This document shows, one piece after another, positions 26,225 to 37,538 of a stretch of DNA of 64,000 bases. The first letter of the stretch is position 1. Each line of letters starts with the position of its first letter. The notes below the pieces were generated by a model. The model was not told where the DNA came from. It ran no database searches and saw nothing but the letters and a program-made list of their open reading frames with translations. The DNA is taken from positions 62,001-126,000 of the forward strand of contig NZ_BMAQ01000006.1 in the NCBI RefSeq assembly GCF_015472005.1, given 5' to 3'. Made by a program: the position numbers and the translations under genes. The stretch comes from Insulibacter thermoxylanivorax. Lineage in GTDB: Bacteria; Bacillota; Bacilli; Paenibacillales; DA-C8.

Positions 26225-27467
26225 GTTGAACCCTCCTAAAGTTGGCGATCGCGTCATCGGAATCCCCTACCATCGCCAAAGCGAAGGGATGAGCGAACAT
26301 CATTGCGATGGTCTCTTCGATCATCTCATGGGTGACGCGATCGATCTTCGCGATCATCTCATCGATCGTCTCATGCCTGCGCATCATCAACTCATTCTTC
26401 CCCTGTCGATTCATGCGGCTGCTCGTGCTCTCAAGTCCGATGATGAGATTGCCTTTGATCTGCTCCTTGGACTTGTGCAGTTCACTGTCCGTGATCCCAT
26501 TCTGCTTGATGTCCTGCATGATGTTCATCGTCAGCTCAAGCACCTGCTGCGTCTGCTCCGGCGCTGTTCCTGCGTAGATTGTGAACATCCCGCTGTCCGC
26601 ATGGGCGGTATGATAGGAATAGACCGAGTAGGCTAACCCGCGGTTCTCGCGGATCTCTTGGAACAGACGGGAACTCATGCTGCCGCCGATGACATTGTTC
26701 AGGATCAGCATCGGCATCTGCCGCTCATCATGCAGCGAACACCCGGGAAGTGCCAGACAGATATGATGCTGTTCCGTCTGTTTGGGATGGAAGATCGTAT
26801 CCCCGCGGAAGACGGGCTTAGGAGACTCCGCCTGACTTCCCTGGCGCGTGAACTTGCCGAAGTGCGCCTCTAACAGATCGACGATGGTATGATCGACGTG
26901 ACCAGCTGCGCTGATCACGATATTATCCACATGATAGTGTTGTTCGATATATTCTTTAAGATGTTCACGGGTCATCCTCTCCAGCTTCTCTTCCGTGCCG
27001 AGGATCGGATAGGCCAGCGAGTGATCCCCATACGCTGCTTGGGCGATCAGATCATGCACCAGGTCATCGGGGGTATCTTCATACATGGCGATCTCTTCGA
27101 AGATCACCTTCTTCTCCTTCTCTAAGTCTTCCTCGTCAATCCGCGCATGCAGGATCATCTCAGAGAGCACATCCACTGCCAGAGGAAGATGAGTATCCAA
27201 TACTTTAAAATAATAACAAGTATACTCCTTCGCGGTGAAGGCATTCACGTTGCCTCCGATGCCGTCGAAGAGTTCGGCAATATCCTTCGCACTGTACTTG
27301 TCCGTGCCCTTAAACATCATATGTTCAACAAAATGGGAAATCCCATTCAACTCTTGCTGTTCGGTTCTTGATCCTGCTTTCACCCATATGCCGAAGGAGA
27401 TCGAGCGAACCGTCGGGATCGGCTCGATCACCACCCGTATACCATTGGACAACGTATATCTCTCCAT
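26217..27467 (-). CDS. mlpA: M16 family processing-peptidase-like protein
   Basis: 416-residue zinc peptidase related to the mitochondrial processing peptidase beta subunit. Seen: [11 protein letters not shown] (HxxEH) and the third ligand in [18 protein letters not shown], with the C-terminal [22 protein letters not shown] motif. B. subtilis mlpA (ymxG) at the same place is linked to aprE regulation. ATG has AGGAGG four to five bases away. It follows ylxY by 62 bp. Confidence 0.94.
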   Translation of the reverse strand: MERYTLSNGIRVVIEPIPTVRSISFGIWVKAGSRTEQQELNGISHFVEHMMFKGTDKYSAKDIAELFDGIGGNVNAFTAKEYTCYYFKVLDTHLPLAVDVLSEMILHARIDEEDLEKEKKVIFEEIAMYEDTPDDLVHDLIAQAAYGDHSLAYPILGTEEKLERMTREHLKEYIEQHYHVDNIVISAAGHVDHTIVDLLEAHFGKFTRQGSQAESPKPVFRGDTIFHPKQTEQHHICLALPGCSLHDERQMPMLILNNVIGGSMSSRLFQEIRENRGLAYSVYSYHTAHADSGMFTIYAGTAPEQTQQVLELTMNIMQDIKQNGITDSELHKSKEQIKGNLIIGLESTSSRMNRQGKNELMMRRHETIDEMIAKIDRVTHEMIEETIAMMFAHPFALAMVGDSDDAIANFRRVQLV

Positions 27468-27529
27468 GCTGCCTCCTATAAGGTACGATGATGACGATGA
27501 TCACGCCTGTCTAAACTTCTCTAATACTA

Positions 27530-28561
27530 TCAAAAATCAAACCCACCCTCAATATCAAGCATACGCTTTGAAGATAGGACTTCCGACACCGTTCCAAAGG
27601 CATACCCCTTGCTGCGTATGGTCTCGATCAACCCCGGCAGCGCCTGTGCTGCCGATGATGTCGGGTGCATCAGGATGAGTGAACCTGGTTCCAGGCGGGC
27701 AGCGATGCGGCGAACGATCCAGTCCGGCTCGGGATTCTTCCAATCCACCGTATCGATCGTCCAGAGCACCGTGCGAAGACCATGCTGATAAGCGATCTCG
27801 ACGGTCAACTGGTTATAATCGCCGGAAGGCGGCGCAAACCAGCGATTATCAACGCCCAGCTCGTCCTTTAACAGTGCTTCCGTCTTTAAGATCTCCTCTT
27901 CCTGTTTGGCCCGCGATAACCGGCTCATATTCGGGTGGGAGTACGCATGGTTCGAACATTCATGTCCGGCTTCACAGATCTCCTTCGCCTGCTCGATGTT
28001 CTTCGCCAGCCATGAACCGTCGAAGAAAAAGGTCGCCTGGATCCCTTCCTTCTCCAGCGTCGCCAGCATCCCGGGCAGATGTTCATCTCCCCAAGCTACA
28101 TTGATCATAAAGCCGACCATCTTCTTCTTCGGATTGCCCTTATAGATCGGATGAGCCCCCAGATCTTCCAGCTGAATCTTCGGCTCAACTTCGCGATAGA
28201 CGAAGATAAGATCTTCTGAAGCTCCCCTGCCCCGATTTGCCGCCAGGGTGGCATCCAGGTCCACTTCGATTCCGTTATACCCGGGAATGGCATGCCACAC
28301 GCGGTCCACCCTCGCATCGATCGGCGCTTCCCGGAGCCGCTCAGCCTCGGCGCGGATCCTCGCCAGCAGCGCTTCCTCCAGCTGATCTTCTTCCCGGTCC
28401 GAACGCTTCTGCGGCTCTCCGCTCCGCATCCATGCTGCGGCATCCCCATCCACCGGAAGTTGCTGGACCGCAGCGATAAACTGCGCTACAGGCGAATATT
28501 CCAATAATATGTACATGCCGATGATGACTATGGCTGTAATGAACAGCAACCTTCCCCTCAT
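27530..28561 (-). CDS. ylxY: polysaccharide deacetylase family protein YlxY
   Basis: 343-residue exported NodB-fold protein with an N-terminal membrane anchor (about 5-22). The deacetylase motif 2 is present (SNHAYSHPNMS, HxxxH), and RWFAPPSGDYN and ILMHPT are later motifs, but motif 1 is GFMINVAWGDEHL instead of the catalytic TFDDG, as is usual in the YlxY branch, so activity is doubtful. ATG 28561 has AAGGAGG seven bases upstream. It lies after pnp as in B. subtilis. Confidence 0.9.
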   Translation of the reverse strand: MRGRLLFITAIVIIGMYILLEYSPVAQFIAAVQQLPVDGDAAAWMRSGEPQKRSDREEDQLEEALLARIRAEAERLREAPIDARVDRVWHAIPGYNGIEVDLDATLAANRGRGASEDLIFVYREVEPKIQLEDLGAHPIYKGNPKKKMVGFMINVAWGDEHLPGMLATLEKEGIQATFFFDGSWLAKNIEQAKEICEAGHECSNHAYSHPNMSRLSRAKQEEEILKTEALLKDELGVDNRWFAPPSGDYNQLTVEIAYQHGLRTVLWTIDTVDWKNPEPDWIVRRIAARLEPGSLILMHPTSSAAQALPGLIETIRSKGYAFGTVSEVLSSKRMLDIEGGFDF

Positions 28562-28738
28562 CCCTGGTCCTCCTTCCGGCATTGGAGCCCCTTCGCTGTG
28601 TAACATGAAGGTGCGGAGTACATGGAGCTTTGTCCTATGCGTATGTATGATGGAGGACGATTATGACATGAAAGATCATCTAAGGGCACATGGAGATTCT
28701 GCTGTGTTTGAACATTGGAGAAACATCGTTAGAGAAAT

Positions 28739-28773
28739 GAAAAAAGAGACAGATTCTTATGCTCCATCTCTTT
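28739..28773 (-). terminator. rho-independent terminator after pnp
   Basis: Seven-bp stem AAAGAGA/TCTCTTT with a 17-base loop, followed on the minus strand by further T residues, about 42 bases past the pnp stop. Confidence 0.7.
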
Positions 28774-28814
28774 CGTGTTAAGGTATGGTAAGGGATTATG
28801 ACCTAAGTTTCCGG

Positions 28815-30947
28815 CTAGGGTCTCCTCCTTTGTCCGGGTCTTTCAGACCCTGTCGTTCTCGGAAGCTGCGGCAGCGTAGCCTTGCGGGACAGATTCACGC
28901 GGCCTTGGCTGTCGATCTCCGTCACCTTCACAGTGATCGGATCGCCAATCTTCACGACATCCTCCACTCGTGCCACGCGTTCCGTTGACAGCTGCGAGAT
29001 ATGAACCAGCCCTTCCTTGCCGGGCAGGATCTCGACGAATGCGCCGAATTTCTCGATGCGCTTGACGGTACCGAGGTAAGTCTCTCCGACTACAACTTCC
29101 CTCACGATATTCTCGATGATCTGACGCGCCTTCTCGTTGCTGGCCTCGTCCGTGGAGGCGATATAGATGCGGCCGTCCTGTTCGATATCGATCTTTACGC
29201 CGGTTTCATCGATGATCTTGTTGATGATCTTGCCTCCGGCGCCGATGACATCGCGAATCTTCTCAGGATTGATCTGCATCGTCAAGATCTTAGGCGCATA
29301 CTTCGACAACTCCTTGCGCGGTTCTTGGATGACTTCCAGCATCTTATCCAAGATGAACATGCGGCCTTCACGTGCTTGCTCAAGCGCTTGCTGCAGGATG
29401 CTGCGGTCGATGCCGTCGATCTTGATATCCATCTGGATCGCCGTAACGCCTTTGGCGGTACCAGCAACTTTGAAGTCCATATCCCCCAGATGGTCCTCCA
29501 TGCCTTGAATATCCGTCAGAATCGAAACTTGATCGCCGTCCTTGATGAGCCCCATCGCAATTCCAGCGACCGGCGCCTTGATCGGCACGCCTGCATCCAT
29601 CAGCGCAAGAGTGCTGGCGCAGATGCTCGCCTGCGAGGTGGAACCATTCGATTCCAGAACTTCGGATACCAGACGAATAGTATAAGGGAATTCGCTTTCC
29701 GACGGGATAACCTTCGAGAGCGCGCGTTCCCCAAGGGCTCCGTGACCGATCTCGCGTCTGCCCGGTGGACGGATCGGACGTGCTTCTCCCACGCTGAAAG
29801 GAGGGAAGTTGTAATGGTGCATGAAGCGCTTCGACTCTTCCAGGTCGATGCCGTCCAGAATCTGCACATCACCCAGTGCACCGAGCGTACATACGCTGAG
29901 CGCCTGCGTCTGTCCTCTTGTGAACAGACCGGAACCATGGGTGCGAGGCAGGAGTCCTACTTCACAGGAGATCGGACGAATCTCATCAAGCGCCCGTCCA
30001 TCAGGACGAATCTTCTCATGGGTGATGAGACGTCGAACTTCTTCTTTCACGATATTGTATAGAACTTCCTTCACATCGTTCATCTTGTCCGGCTCTTCTG
30101 CATAGATTTCAGCAAAATATGCCTCCGTCTCTTCATTGATCGCGTCGATGGCATCCTGGCGGGCTTGTTTCTCCGCGATCTTCACCGCTTCGATCAATCG
30201 AGCTGCAGCATATTCACGAACAGCCTGATCCACTTCAGGATCGATCTCATGCAGTTGAACTTCCATCTTCGGCTTGCCGGCAATGGCCACGAGTTCCTCG
30301 ATCACATCGATGATCTTCTTGATCTCCTCATGACCGAACATGATCGCTTCCAAGATGACCTCTTCAGGAACTTCGTCTGCTTCGGCTTCCACCATCATGA
30401 TGGCGTCCTTCGTTCCGGCAACCACCACATGGATATCACTTCTCTCTTCCTGTTCCACCGTTGGATTGATGATGAATTCGCCGTCGACACGTCCGACGAT
30501 CACGCCGCCGATCGGACCGTTGAACGGTACATCAGAGATCGATAGTGCAGCAGAAGTTCCGATCATCGCAGCAATCTCCGGAGAACAATCTTGATCTACG
30601 CTGAGCACAAGATTGACGATCTGCACCTCGTTGCGGAATCCTTCAGGGAACAAGGGGCGAATCGGTCTGTCCGTCAGCCGTGCGGCCAGAATTGCCTTCT
30701 CGCTGGGTCTTCCCTCGCGTTTGATGAACCCGCCCGGGATCTTACCGACAGCGTATAGTTTTTCCTCGTAGTTCACGGTCAAGGGGAAGAAATCCAATTC
30801 CTTCGGCTCCGCCGAGGCGGTAACCGTGCTCAGAATCACGGTATCCCCATATCGAACCGTAACAGCCGCATTCGCTTGTTTAGCCAGTTTGCCCGTCTCC
30901 AGGATCAGCTTTCGTCCAGCCAGATCCATCTCCACTGATTGATGCAT
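28815..30947 (-). CDS. pnp: polyribonucleotide nucleotidyltransferase
   Basis: 710-residue PNPase, a phosphorolytic 3'-5' exoribonuclease trimer. Two RNase PH domains (about 10-230 and 320-540), the active-site [20 protein letters not shown] segment, a KH domain ([15 protein letters not shown]) and an S1 domain ([21 protein letters not shown]) are seen. I chose ATG 30947 ([12 protein letters not shown]); the ATG at 30965 would place the AGGAGGG site inside the coding sequence. rpsO lies upstream, separated by a large stem-loop. Confidence 0.98.
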   Translation of the reverse strand: MHQSVEMDLAGRKLILETGKLAKQANAAVTVRYGDTVILSTVTASAEPKELDFFPLTVNYEEKLYAVGKIPGGFIKREGRPSEKAILAARLTDRPIRPLFPEGFRNEVQIVNLVLSVDQDCSPEIAAMIGTSAALSISDVPFNGPIGGVIVGRVDGEFIINPTVEQEERSDIHVVVAGTKDAIMMVEAEADEVPEEVILEAIMFGHEEIKKIIDVIEELVAIAGKPKMEVQLHEIDPEVDQAVREYAAARLIEAVKIAEKQARQDAIDAINEETEAYFAEIYAEEPDKMNDVKEVLYNIVKEEVRRLITHEKIRPDGRALDEIRPISCEVGLLPRTHGSGLFTRGQTQALSVCTLGALGDVQILDGIDLEESKRFMHHYNFPPFSVGEARPIRPPGRREIGHGALGERALSKVIPSESEFPYTIRLVSEVLESNGSTSQASICASTLALMDAGVPIKAPVAGIAMGLIKDGDQVSILTDIQGMEDHLGDMDFKVAGTAKGVTAIQMDIKIDGIDRSILQQALEQAREGRMFILDKMLEVIQEPRKELSKYAPKILTMQINPEKIRDVIGAGGKIINKIIDETGVKIDIEQDGRIYIASTDEASNEKARQIIENIVREVVVGETYLGTVKRIEKFGAFVEILPGKEGLVHISQLSTERVARVEDVVKIGDPITVKVTEIDSQGRVNLSRKATLPQLPRTTGSERPGQRRRP

Positions 30948-31014
30948 AGATACCCTCCTATTCATTAAGCGGCTTTTGGCTATGTAGATGTAATGGTGCT
31001 GTGATTATATTTGT

Positions 31015-31083
31015 AAAAAGCAACCCGGAATATGAATCGCCGCCGTCAGCAGAAGCTGATGCCGATCCATAAACAGGTTGCTT
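31015..31083 (-). terminator. stem-loop between rpsO and pnp
   Basis: Outer 8-bp stem AAGCAACC/GGTTGCTT (31083-31076 with 31025-31018) encloses about 50 bases with an inner TCAGC/GCTGA hairpin and is followed on the minus strand by three more T. It can act as the rpsO terminator or as a processing site upstream of pnp; RNase III processing of pnp leaders is known in other bacteria. Confidence 0.65.
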
Positions 31084-31094
31084 CTCACGTTGCA

Positions 31095-31364
31095 TTATCT
31101 GCGCAGGCCTAATTTTTCAATCAGAGCACTGTAACGCTTCACATCTTTGTTCTTCAGATAGGCTAACAGTCTGCGACGCTGTCCTACCATCTTCAACAGT
31201 CCGCGACGGGAATGGTGATCCTTCTTATGAATGCGAAGATGCTCTGTCAAGTTCTGAATGTTCTCCGTTAGGATAGCAATTTGAACTTCAGGCGATCCTG
31301 TGTCGTTCTCATGCGTCTTAAATTCTTCGATGATCTGTTGCTTGCGTTCCTGTGTAATAGCCAT
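31095..31364 (-). CDS. rpsO: 30S ribosomal protein S15
   Basis: 89-residue S15, which binds 16S rRNA early in small-subunit assembly. The sequence [20 protein letters not shown] to [14 protein letters not shown] is canonical. ATG 31364 has AAGGAGGTG; the upstream open extension has no such site. A sigma-A promoter (31475-31504) overlaps the end of ribF. Confidence 0.98.
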   Translation of the reverse strand: MAITQERKQQIIEEFKTHENDTGSPEVQIAILTENIQNLTEHLRIHKKDHHSRRGLLKMVGQRRRLLAYLKNKDVKRYSALIEKLGLRR

Positions 31365-31474
31365 CCTGTACACCTCCTTCTCATCTCTAATCGCCTGCAG
31401 CCCAGCATACGTCGGTGAGTCGTAAGCCGCGCTGAGGTTCCAACATATGGGCCGTATATTCGGCCACAAGGGAT

Positions 31475-31504
31475 AGTATATCATGAAAGGACTGCACTAT
31501 GCAA
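31475..31504 (-). promoter_or_regulatory. sigma-A promoter of rpsO
   Basis: -35 TTGCAT (31504-31499) inside the last codons of ribF and -10 TATACT (31480-31475), 18 bases apart on the minus strand, about 110 bases before the rpsO ATG. A GGCCG/CGGCC hairpin lies in the leader. Confidence 0.65.
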
Positions 31505-32441
31505 GGATTTGCTTCGCTCTTTGCGCATCCTTGGCGATCTGTTCGATGAGCATCTCCACGGAGGAGAACTTCATCTCCGGACGCAGATAAGCTGCGAACT
31601 CGATCTCTAACGTGCGGCCATATAGATCCTCATTCCGATCCAGGATATGAACTTCCAAGGTGGGCGGCTGCTCTTCATCTTCATGGAACGTCGGTTTGAT
31701 GCCGATGTTCATAACCCCTTTCAGGGTTTCGCCGTCCAGATAGACACGCACGGCGTATACCCCTTGCCGCGGGATGACGTAGCGGTCCAGCGGCTCCAGA
31801 TTCGCCGTAGGGTAGCCGATCTTCCGGCCCCGGCCCTCTCCTTTGACCACCTTACCCTGGATGCGGTAATGTCTGCCGAGCAATGACTTGACCCTCTCCA
31901 GCCTGCCAAGATGGAGCTGTTCGCGGATCAGCGTGCTGCTGATCTTCTCCCCGTCCATGTTGTGCGGTGCGATGACCTCGATGCTCTCGCCGGCCTTTGC
32001 GAGCTTAGCCAGCGTCTCGGCAGTTCCTTGACCGCGGTGACCGAAGGTGAAGTCGAAGCCGACGACGATCACCCGCGGTTTCAGCGGGTAGAGCATGTTC
32101 TTATAGTAATCTTCCGGAGATACCCGCGCTAACTCTGGGGTGAAGTGCACGATATAGACTTGGTCCACGCCCAGCTCGGCAAACAGCCGCATCTTCTCAT
32201 CGATCGGCGTGAGGATCCTCGAATACTGGGCCTTGCCCAGTACTTCTCGGGGATGCGGGTCGAAGGTCATGATCGCAGCAGGAACACCGAGCGAACGCGC
32301 CCGTTCGATTGCTCGACTGATCACTTCGCGGTGACCTAAGTGAACGCCGTCAAAATCCCCGATCGCGATGACTTGGCCGTCAGGCGGTACGCTGTGCAAT
32401 TCCGTGAAGGGATATTGAATTCTTCGTATGTCCATATGCAT
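31497..32441 (-). CDS. ribF: bifunctional riboflavin kinase/FAD synthetase
   Basis: 314-residue enzyme converting riboflavin to FMN and FAD. N-terminal adenylyltransferase domain with GDFDGVHLGHREV (about 27-39) and C-terminal riboflavin kinase domain with GRKIGYPTANLEP (about 205-217). The start is uncertain by two codons (ATG 32441 or ATG 32435), and no strong ribosome binding site is present, so translation may depend on coupling to truB 22 bp upstream. Last gene of the nusA operon. Confidence 0.96.
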   Translation of the reverse strand: MHMDIRRIQYPFTELHSVPPDGQVIAIGDFDGVHLGHREVISRAIERARSLGVPAAIMTFDPHPREVLGKAQYSRILTPIDEKMRLFAELGVDQVYIVHFTPELARVSPEDYYKNMLYPLKPRVIVVGFDFTFGHRGQGTAETLAKLAKAGESIEVIAPHNMDGEKISSTLIREQLHLGRLERVKSLLGRHYRIQGKVVKGEGRGRKIGYPTANLEPLDRYVIPRQGVYAVRVYLDGETLKGVMNIGIKPTFHEDEEQPPTLEVHILDRNEDLYGRTLEIEFAAYLRPEMKFSSVEMLIEQIAKDAQRAKQILA

Positions 32442-32463
32442 CCGCTACTTTCTTGAAGCTGTA

Positions 32464-33366
32464 TTAGGTATGATTCATCTTGTGCGGGACGATTAGATGC
32501 CTCTGCAGCTTGCAGATTCCGACGAAGCGCTGATTCGGATCATAGACGCGGACCAGCCCCTGCGCCGGTGAGCTTCCGGCGGCACGCTTCACCCTCTGCC
32601 CCTGCAGCAGACGCTTGGCCGTCGTCTCGTCGATCTGCAGTTCCGGCAGGTTCGTCAGCACCTGATCCACAGGAACGATCCGCGCGTGGAGCGTTCCCTC
32701 TTCAAGCTGCTCCGTGATCTCTTCGATCGTCCAGCAGCGATCTAAGGGGATGCCGCAGGAGAGCGTGCGAACCAGCTTCGACATCACAGCGGGATAACCC
32801 AGCGCACGGCCGATGTCCTTGCACAGGGTGCGGATATAGGTGCCCTTCGAACAGAGGACGCGAAGCTTCATACGCGGGTACTTCTCTTCCAAATGCACAG
32901 CTTCAAGCTGAATGCGATGGATCTGCACCGTGCGCACCGGACGTTCCACCTCCACGCCTTCTCTAGCCAGCTCATACAACCGCCGGCCGGCCACGCGAAC
33001 CGCGCTGTACATCGGCGGCACCTGCTTGATCTCGCCGATGAACCCCTCGATGACGCGCTCGACTTGCTCACGGCTGAGGATCACCTCTTCCGCCTGCTCG
33101 ATCACTTCACCAGAGAGGTCCTCGGTATCCGTAGCGAAGCCTACGATCATCTCGGCCTCATATTCCTTGGGCATCTCTTGCAGATATTCGATGTATCGCG
33201 TGGCTCTTCCCAGCGCCAGAGGGAGCACACCGGTAACCGCAGGATCCAGCGTTCCCGTATGTCCGATCCGCTTCATCTTGAGCAGCCGGCGAACCTTCGC
33301 AACCACATCATGGGAAGTCCAGTCTGCCGGCTTATTCACAGCGAGGATGCCTTCAAGCTGATCCAT
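32464..33366 (-). CDS. truB: tRNA pseudouridine(55) synthase
   Basis: 300-residue enzyme making pseudouridine 55 in the T-loop of tRNA. Seen: NKPADWTSHDVV, catalytic Asp41 in GHTGTLDPAVTGVLP, and a C-terminal PUA-like region. ATG 33366 overlaps the end of nrnA by 14 bases, so translation is coupled. Confidence 0.97.
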   Translation of the reverse strand: MDQLEGILAVNKPADWTSHDVVAKVRRLLKMKRIGHTGTLDPAVTGVLPLALGRATRYIEYLQEMPKEYEAEMIVGFATDTEDLSGEVIEQAEEVILSREQVERVIEGFIGEIKQVPPMYSAVRVAGRRLYELAREGVEVERPVRTVQIHRIQLEAVHLEEKYPRMKLRVLCSKGTYIRTLCKDIGRALGYPAVMSKLVRTLSCGIPLDRCWTIEEITEQLEEGTLHARIVPVDQVLTNLPELQIDETTAKRLLQGQRVKRAAGSSPAQGLVRVYDPNQRFVGICKLQRHLIVPHKMNHT

Positions 33367-34357
33367 TCGCCATCAGTTCCTTCTCTGCTTCTTGAACCAC
33401 GGAACGTATGATGTCATCGAGCCTGCCCCGAACCGTACAGCCTGCTGCCCGCAGATGACCGCCGCCGCCGAAATGCTGCGCGATTCGCGATACATCGGCC
33501 GCGCTGGAGGAGCGCATGCTGACCTTGTACACCTCTTCCTGCACTTCCTTGAACAAGATCCCGATCTCCACGCCTTCGATATTGCGCGGATAGGAGACGA
33601 GACCCTCAAGATCCTCGTTGGATGCACCGGATTCCTCCATATCGGAGAGATGTACCGTGAGCCAGCATATCCTGTGATCCGCGTTGTAAGCGAGCGTATT
33701 GAGTGTCCGCTGGAGCAGGCGGATATGCGGTTTGCTCACTCTCTCCAACAGATGTTCAGCCAGCTCACCCGCTTGCACACCGTAATCGAGAAGCTGCGAA
33801 GCAACCCGCATCACCTTCGCCGTGGTATTGGTATATCGGAACCCCCCGGTATCCGTCAAGAGTCCCGTGTAGATGCAGGTCGCGATCTCTTGATTCCACT
33901 CAATGCCAAAGTACTCCAGCAGATCATAAAGAATTTCAGCCGTGGCTGCAGCATCCGCACGGATCAGGTGTGCATCGCCATAATAATCATTCGTCGCATG
34001 GTGATCGATATTCGCGATCTTCACATCCTCAGCGAACCGCTCGCTTACCTTGCCGATCCTCTGGTAATCCGCGCAGTCCACAGCGATGACATACCGATAC
34101 TTATGGGCTTCTGCATGCGAAACCTCGATGATGTCCCGCGCTCCCCACAAGTAATGGAATTTCGCCGGGCACGGTCCCTCATTCATCATCGTATAAGATT
34201 TGCCAAGGGAGTTGAGCAGCCAGCCGACGGCAACGGTGGAACTGATCGCATCGCCGTCGGGATTCACGTGGGAGACGACGAGAAAGTCATCCCCGGATTC
34301 GATGAATTGCTTCATCCGCTGCAGCTGCTCATCATAGGTGAGTTGCTTGCTGCTCAT
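33353..34357 (-). CDS. nrnA: bifunctional oligoribonuclease/pAp phosphatase NrnA
   Basis: 334-residue DHH/DHHA1 phosphoesterase that degrades nanoRNA and dephosphorylates 3'-phosphoadenosine-5'-phosphate. Seen: VSHVNPDGDAISS, VDCADYQRIG, NIDHHATNDYYGD and the DHHA1 GGGGHLRAAG motif. ATG 34357 has GAGGAG seven bases upstream and starts one base after the rbfA stop; the longer frame to 34411 overlaps rbfA. Confidence 0.95.
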   Translation of the reverse strand: MSSKQLTYDEQLQRMKQFIESGDDFLVVSHVNPDGDAISSTVAVGWLLNSLGKSYTMMNEGPCPAKFHYLWGARDIIEVSHAEAHKYRYVIAVDCADYQRIGKVSERFAEDVKIANIDHHATNDYYGDAHLIRADAAATAEILYDLLEYFGIEWNQEIATCIYTGLLTDTGGFRYTNTTAKVMRVASQLLDYGVQAGELAEHLLERVSKPHIRLLQRTLNTLAYNADHRICWLTVHLSDMEESGASNEDLEGLVSYPRNIEGVEIGILFKEVQEEVYKVSMRSSSAADVSRIAQHFGGGGHLRAAGCTVRGRLDDIIRSVVQEAEKELMANGSA

Positions 34358-34358
34358 A

Positions 34359-34709
34359 TCAGGACTCCTCGCGGTTAATCTCTTGTAATAGTTGTTCGAT
34401 CCGGCTGCCATATTCGATGGAAGTATCGAATTTGAACAGCAGCTCGGGGATTTGCCGCAGGCGAATGCGCCGTCCTAACTCGCTGCGGAGGAAGCCTTGC
34501 GCCTTATCTAAGGCGCGCAGGGTTTCCTCCTTCTGGGCATCATCACCCATGACACTGATATAGACCCTCGCCTGCGACAGGTCATTGGTCACTTCTACGC
34601 CGGTAACGGTGACGAAGCCGACACGAGGGTCCTTTAGTTCCATTTGCAGGATTTGGCTCAGTTCCTTTTTGATCTGTTCGCCGACGCGGCTCACGCGAAT
34701 TCTCGCCAT
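34359..34709 (-). CDS. rbfA: 30S ribosome-binding factor RbfA
   Basis: 116-residue KH-fold factor for late 30S maturation and cold adaptation. Conserved [29 protein letters not shown] and the ARVYISVMG strand are seen. ATG has GAGAGGTG; six bases separate it from the infB stop. Confidence 0.96.
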   Translation of the reverse strand: MARIRVSRVGEQIKKELSQILQMELKDPRVGFVTVTGVEVTNDLSQARVYISVMGDDAQKEETLRALDKAQGFLRSELGRRIRLRQIPELLFKFDTSIEYGSRIEQLLQEINREES

Positions 34710-34715
34710 GGCAGA

Positions 34716-37205
34716 TCACCTCTCAACAGTTTCCATAACATAAGCTTCAATAATATCGCCTTCCTTGATATCATTGAATTTTTCGAAGGAGATCCCGCAC
34801 TCGTATCCTTGCGGAACTTCCTTCACATCGTCCTTGAAGCGTCTGAGGGAGCCGATCTGACCCTCGTAGATCACGATGCCGTCGCGGACGATGCGCGCTT
34901 CCGCAGAACGCAGGATCTTGCCGTCGATCACCATGCAGCCGGCGATCGTGCCGATCTTGCTCACCTTGAAGATCTCGCGAACTTCCGCATGGCCGATGAT
35001 CGCTTCTCTGTACTCCGGCTCCAGCATTCCCTTCAGCGCTGCTTCGATCTCCTCGATCGCCTGATAGATGACGCGATAGAGGCGAATGTCGACCTTCTCC
35101 AGATCCGCTGCAGCCTTCGCCTGCGGTTCAGGACGCACGTTAAAGCCGATGATGATCGCATTCGAAGCTGATGCCAAGGCGACATCGGATTCGCTGATCG
35201 CTCCGACGGCGGCGTGAATCGTCTTCACCCTTACGCCTTCGATATCGATCTTCTCCAGCGAACTCCGCAATGCTTCAAGGGATCCCTGTACGTCTGCCTT
35301 CAAGATGACGTTCAATTCCTTCATTTCGCCTTCCTGGATATGTTTATACAGGTCATCCAGAGTAACGCGGGTATTAACATTAAGCTCTGCCTGACGAGCT
35401 TTCGTAGCACGGCGCTCAGCAATTTCCTTCGCCTTGCGCTCATCTTCGAAGACGAGGAATGGATCGCCTGCTTGCGGCACTTCCGTAAGACCCGTGATCT
35501 CAACCGGCGTCGACGGTCCTGCTTCCTTCAAACGGCGGCCGCGGTCATTGACCATCGCCCGCACACGGCCGAAGCGCACGCCGGCGACGAAGGCGTCCCC
35601 TACCCTTAAGGTACCATTCTGCACCAATACCCGGGCTACCGGACCGCGCTGTTTATCCAGTTCCGCTTCAATTACGGTACCTCTTGCCCGTTTGTTCGGA
35701 TTCGCCTTCAGCTCTTGTACTTCTGCTACGAGCAGGATCGTCTCCAAGAGTTCATCCAAGTTGAGGCGCTGCTTCGCTGAGACATTGACGAAGATATTGT
35801 CGCCGCCCCATTCCTCCGGCACGATGCCGTGTTCAGTTAATTCCTGCTTGATGCGCTCCGGGTTCGCCTCCGGCTTATCGATCTTGTTGACAGCGACGAT
35901 GATCGGTACATTGGCCGCTTTCGCATGGTTGATCGCTTCGATCGTCTGCGGCATCACCCCGTCGTCCGCTGCGACCACAAGAACCGTGATATCCGTCACT
36001 TGCGCACCGCGTGCCCGCATCGTTGTAAAGGCTTCGTGGCCGGGTGTGTCAAGGAAGGTGATCTTCTTGCCGTTTACTTCCACTTGATACGCCCCGATAT
36101 GCTGCGTAATTCCGCCGGCTTCACCCTCGGTGACCCTGCTCTCGCGGATCGCATCGAGCAGGGTCGTCTTCCCGTGGTCAACGTGGCCCATGATCGTCAC
36201 GACCGGCGGACGCGGCAGCAGATCCGCTTCATCGTCTTGTTCTTCGATCTCCTCGAAGTTATCCTCATCGACCGGGATCTTCAGTTCCACTTCAATGCCG
36301 TACTCGTCGGCAACCACTTGGATCGTATCCAGATCGAGCTCCTGGTTGATCGTCGCTACGACACCCATCATAAGCAGTTTCTTGATGACATCGGCTACAT
36401 CTTTGTGGAACAGTTTCGCCAGTTCGCCGACGGTCATCGTGCCACGAACAATGACTTTCTTCGGAGTATTATCGACCTTCTCACGCTTCTCCTGCTGTCG
36501 GTTCTTGCCTTGTCGTTTGCCTTTGCCCTGTTTGATGTTGCTGGCTTTGTGATCGTCGAAGCGTTTATGATTCGGTTTGGTCTTCTTCGTCGTCTTGCCC
36601 TTCGTGGCATCATCCAATTTGCTCGCTTTGCGCGCTCCGCGGGCACCGGCAACGGCGATCAGATCATCGTCGACCTCAACGGCTTCAACCGCAGTTCTGA
36701 CTACCGGCGCTTCGCCGCTATTGGTCTTATCTGCTGCGGCTTTGCCGCTTCCGCCTTGTCCCGAACGGCTGCGCTCCCGCTCCTGCTGCTGTGCCGCCGG
36801 TTTGGCTTCCCGTTCGCTCTTCGCATCGGACTTCCTATCTTGAGCTGCACGTCCCTTGGACTTGGACTGGGATCTGGTTGTTTTCTTCGCTTTATCCTTT
36901 GCTTCGGTCTTCTTCTCGTCGCTGGACGACTGTGCAGCGGTTTGCTGCGCTGCTTCTTGAGCAGCGGAGCTGGACTCCTTCTTCTGCGCGGTTTCCGCAC
37001 CGGTGCGCTTCGCTTCGGCGCTTGCCTTGATATCGCGGAAGAACTGCTCGACTCTCTCGATCATCTCCGGTTCCATCACGCTCATATGATTATTGACAGG
37101 CATGTTTACCCGCTTTAGGATCGTAATGATTTCCTTGCTGCTCATATTCAGCGACTTCGCGTATTCGTATACTCTAATTTTTTCCTTGTTTCCTTGTTTG
37201 CTCAA
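34716..37205 (-). CDS. infB: translation initiation factor IF-2
   Basis: 829-residue GTPase that delivers initiator tRNA. Seen: an N-terminal IF2_N module, a long low-complexity Ala/Lys/Glu/Gln/Ser region (about 60-230), a second IF2_N module, then G1 [15 protein letters not shown]3 DTPGHEAF, G4 NKIDKP and the C-terminal domains. Start is TTG 37205 with GGAGGTG eight bases upstream. Placed after ylxQ in the nusA operon. Confidence 0.98.
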   Translation of the reverse strand: MSKQGNKEKIRVYEYAKSLNMSSKEIITILKRVNMPVNNHMSVMEPEMIERVEQFFRDIKASAEAKRTGAETAQKKESSSAAQEAAQQTAAQSSSDEKKTEAKDKAKKTTRSQSKSKGRAAQDRKSDAKSEREAKPAAQQQERERSRSGQGGSGKAAADKTNSGEAPVVRTAVEAVEVDDDLIAVAGARGARKASKLDDATKGKTTKKTKPNHKRFDDHKASNIKQGKGKRQGKNRQQEKREKVDNTPKKVIVRGTMTVGELAKLFHKDVADVIKKLLMMGVVATINQELDLDTIQVVADEYGIEVELKIPVDEDNFEEIEEQDDEADLLPRPPVVTIMGHVDHGKTTLLDAIRESRVTEGEAGGITQHIGAYQVEVNGKKITFLDTPGHEAFTTMRARGAQVTDITVLVVAADDGVMPQTIEAINHAKAANVPIIVAVNKIDKPEANPERIKQELTEHGIVPEEWGGDNIFVNVSAKQRLNLDELLETILLVAEVQELKANPNKRARGTVIEAELDKQRGPVARVLVQNGTLRVGDAFVAGVRFGRVRAMVNDRGRRLKEAGPSTPVEITGLTEVPQAGDPFLVFEDERKAKEIAERRATKARQAELNVNTRVTLDDLYKHIQEGEMKELNVILKADVQGSLEALRSSLEKIDIEGVRVKTIHAAVGAISESDVALASASNAIIIGFNVRPEPQAKAAADLEKVDIRLYRVIYQAIEEIEAALKGMLEPEYREAIIGHAEVREIFKVSKIGTIAGCMVIDGKILRSAEARIVRDGIVIYEGQIGSLRRFKDDVKEVPQGYECGISFEKFNDIKEGDIIEAYVMETVER

Positions 37206-37238
37206 TACCTTTCACCTCCATATGGTTCTGGCTCACTC

Positions 37239-37538
37239 TCATTCAACGCTCTTGAGCATAGCGTCAGCGAACCCTTCATCCATCACAGCGATGACGACCC
37301 GTTCCATTCTTCCGGTAGCCTTTCCCAGAGCCCCCCTGTCCACTTCCTGTATGAGCGGAACTTGGTAATATCGACATTTGTCCTTGAACTTCTTCGCGGT
37401 ATTTGCTGAGGCATCCACAGCCAGGATCACGAGATGAGCCTTGCCCTGTTGAATCGCCTGCAGTGCTTTCTCTTCTCCGCCGGCCAATTTGCCTGCTCGT
37501 TGGGCTAGCCCGAGAAGGGACAGGAATCTATTCCTCAT
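37239..37538 (-). CDS. ylxQ: L7Ae-family ribosomal protein-like YlxQ
   Basis: 99-residue L7Ae/L30e-fold RNA-binding protein (LLGLAQRAGKLAGGEEKALQAI); such proteins bind kink-turn RNA, but cellular role is unclear. ATG 37538 overlaps the ylxR end by 11 bases with GGGGATGG upstream. The longer frame to 37628 is not supported. Confidence 0.92.
   Translation of the reverse strand: MRNRFLSLLGLAQRAGKLAGGEEKALQAIQQGKAHLVILAVDASANTAKKFKDKCRYYQVPLIQEVDRGALGKATGRMERVVIAVMDEGFADAMLKSVE

Noticed and set aside
35925-37118. 397-residue open frame on the plus strand
   Set aside because: Antisense shadow of infB; the low-complexity Ala/Lys region keeps the opposite frame open.
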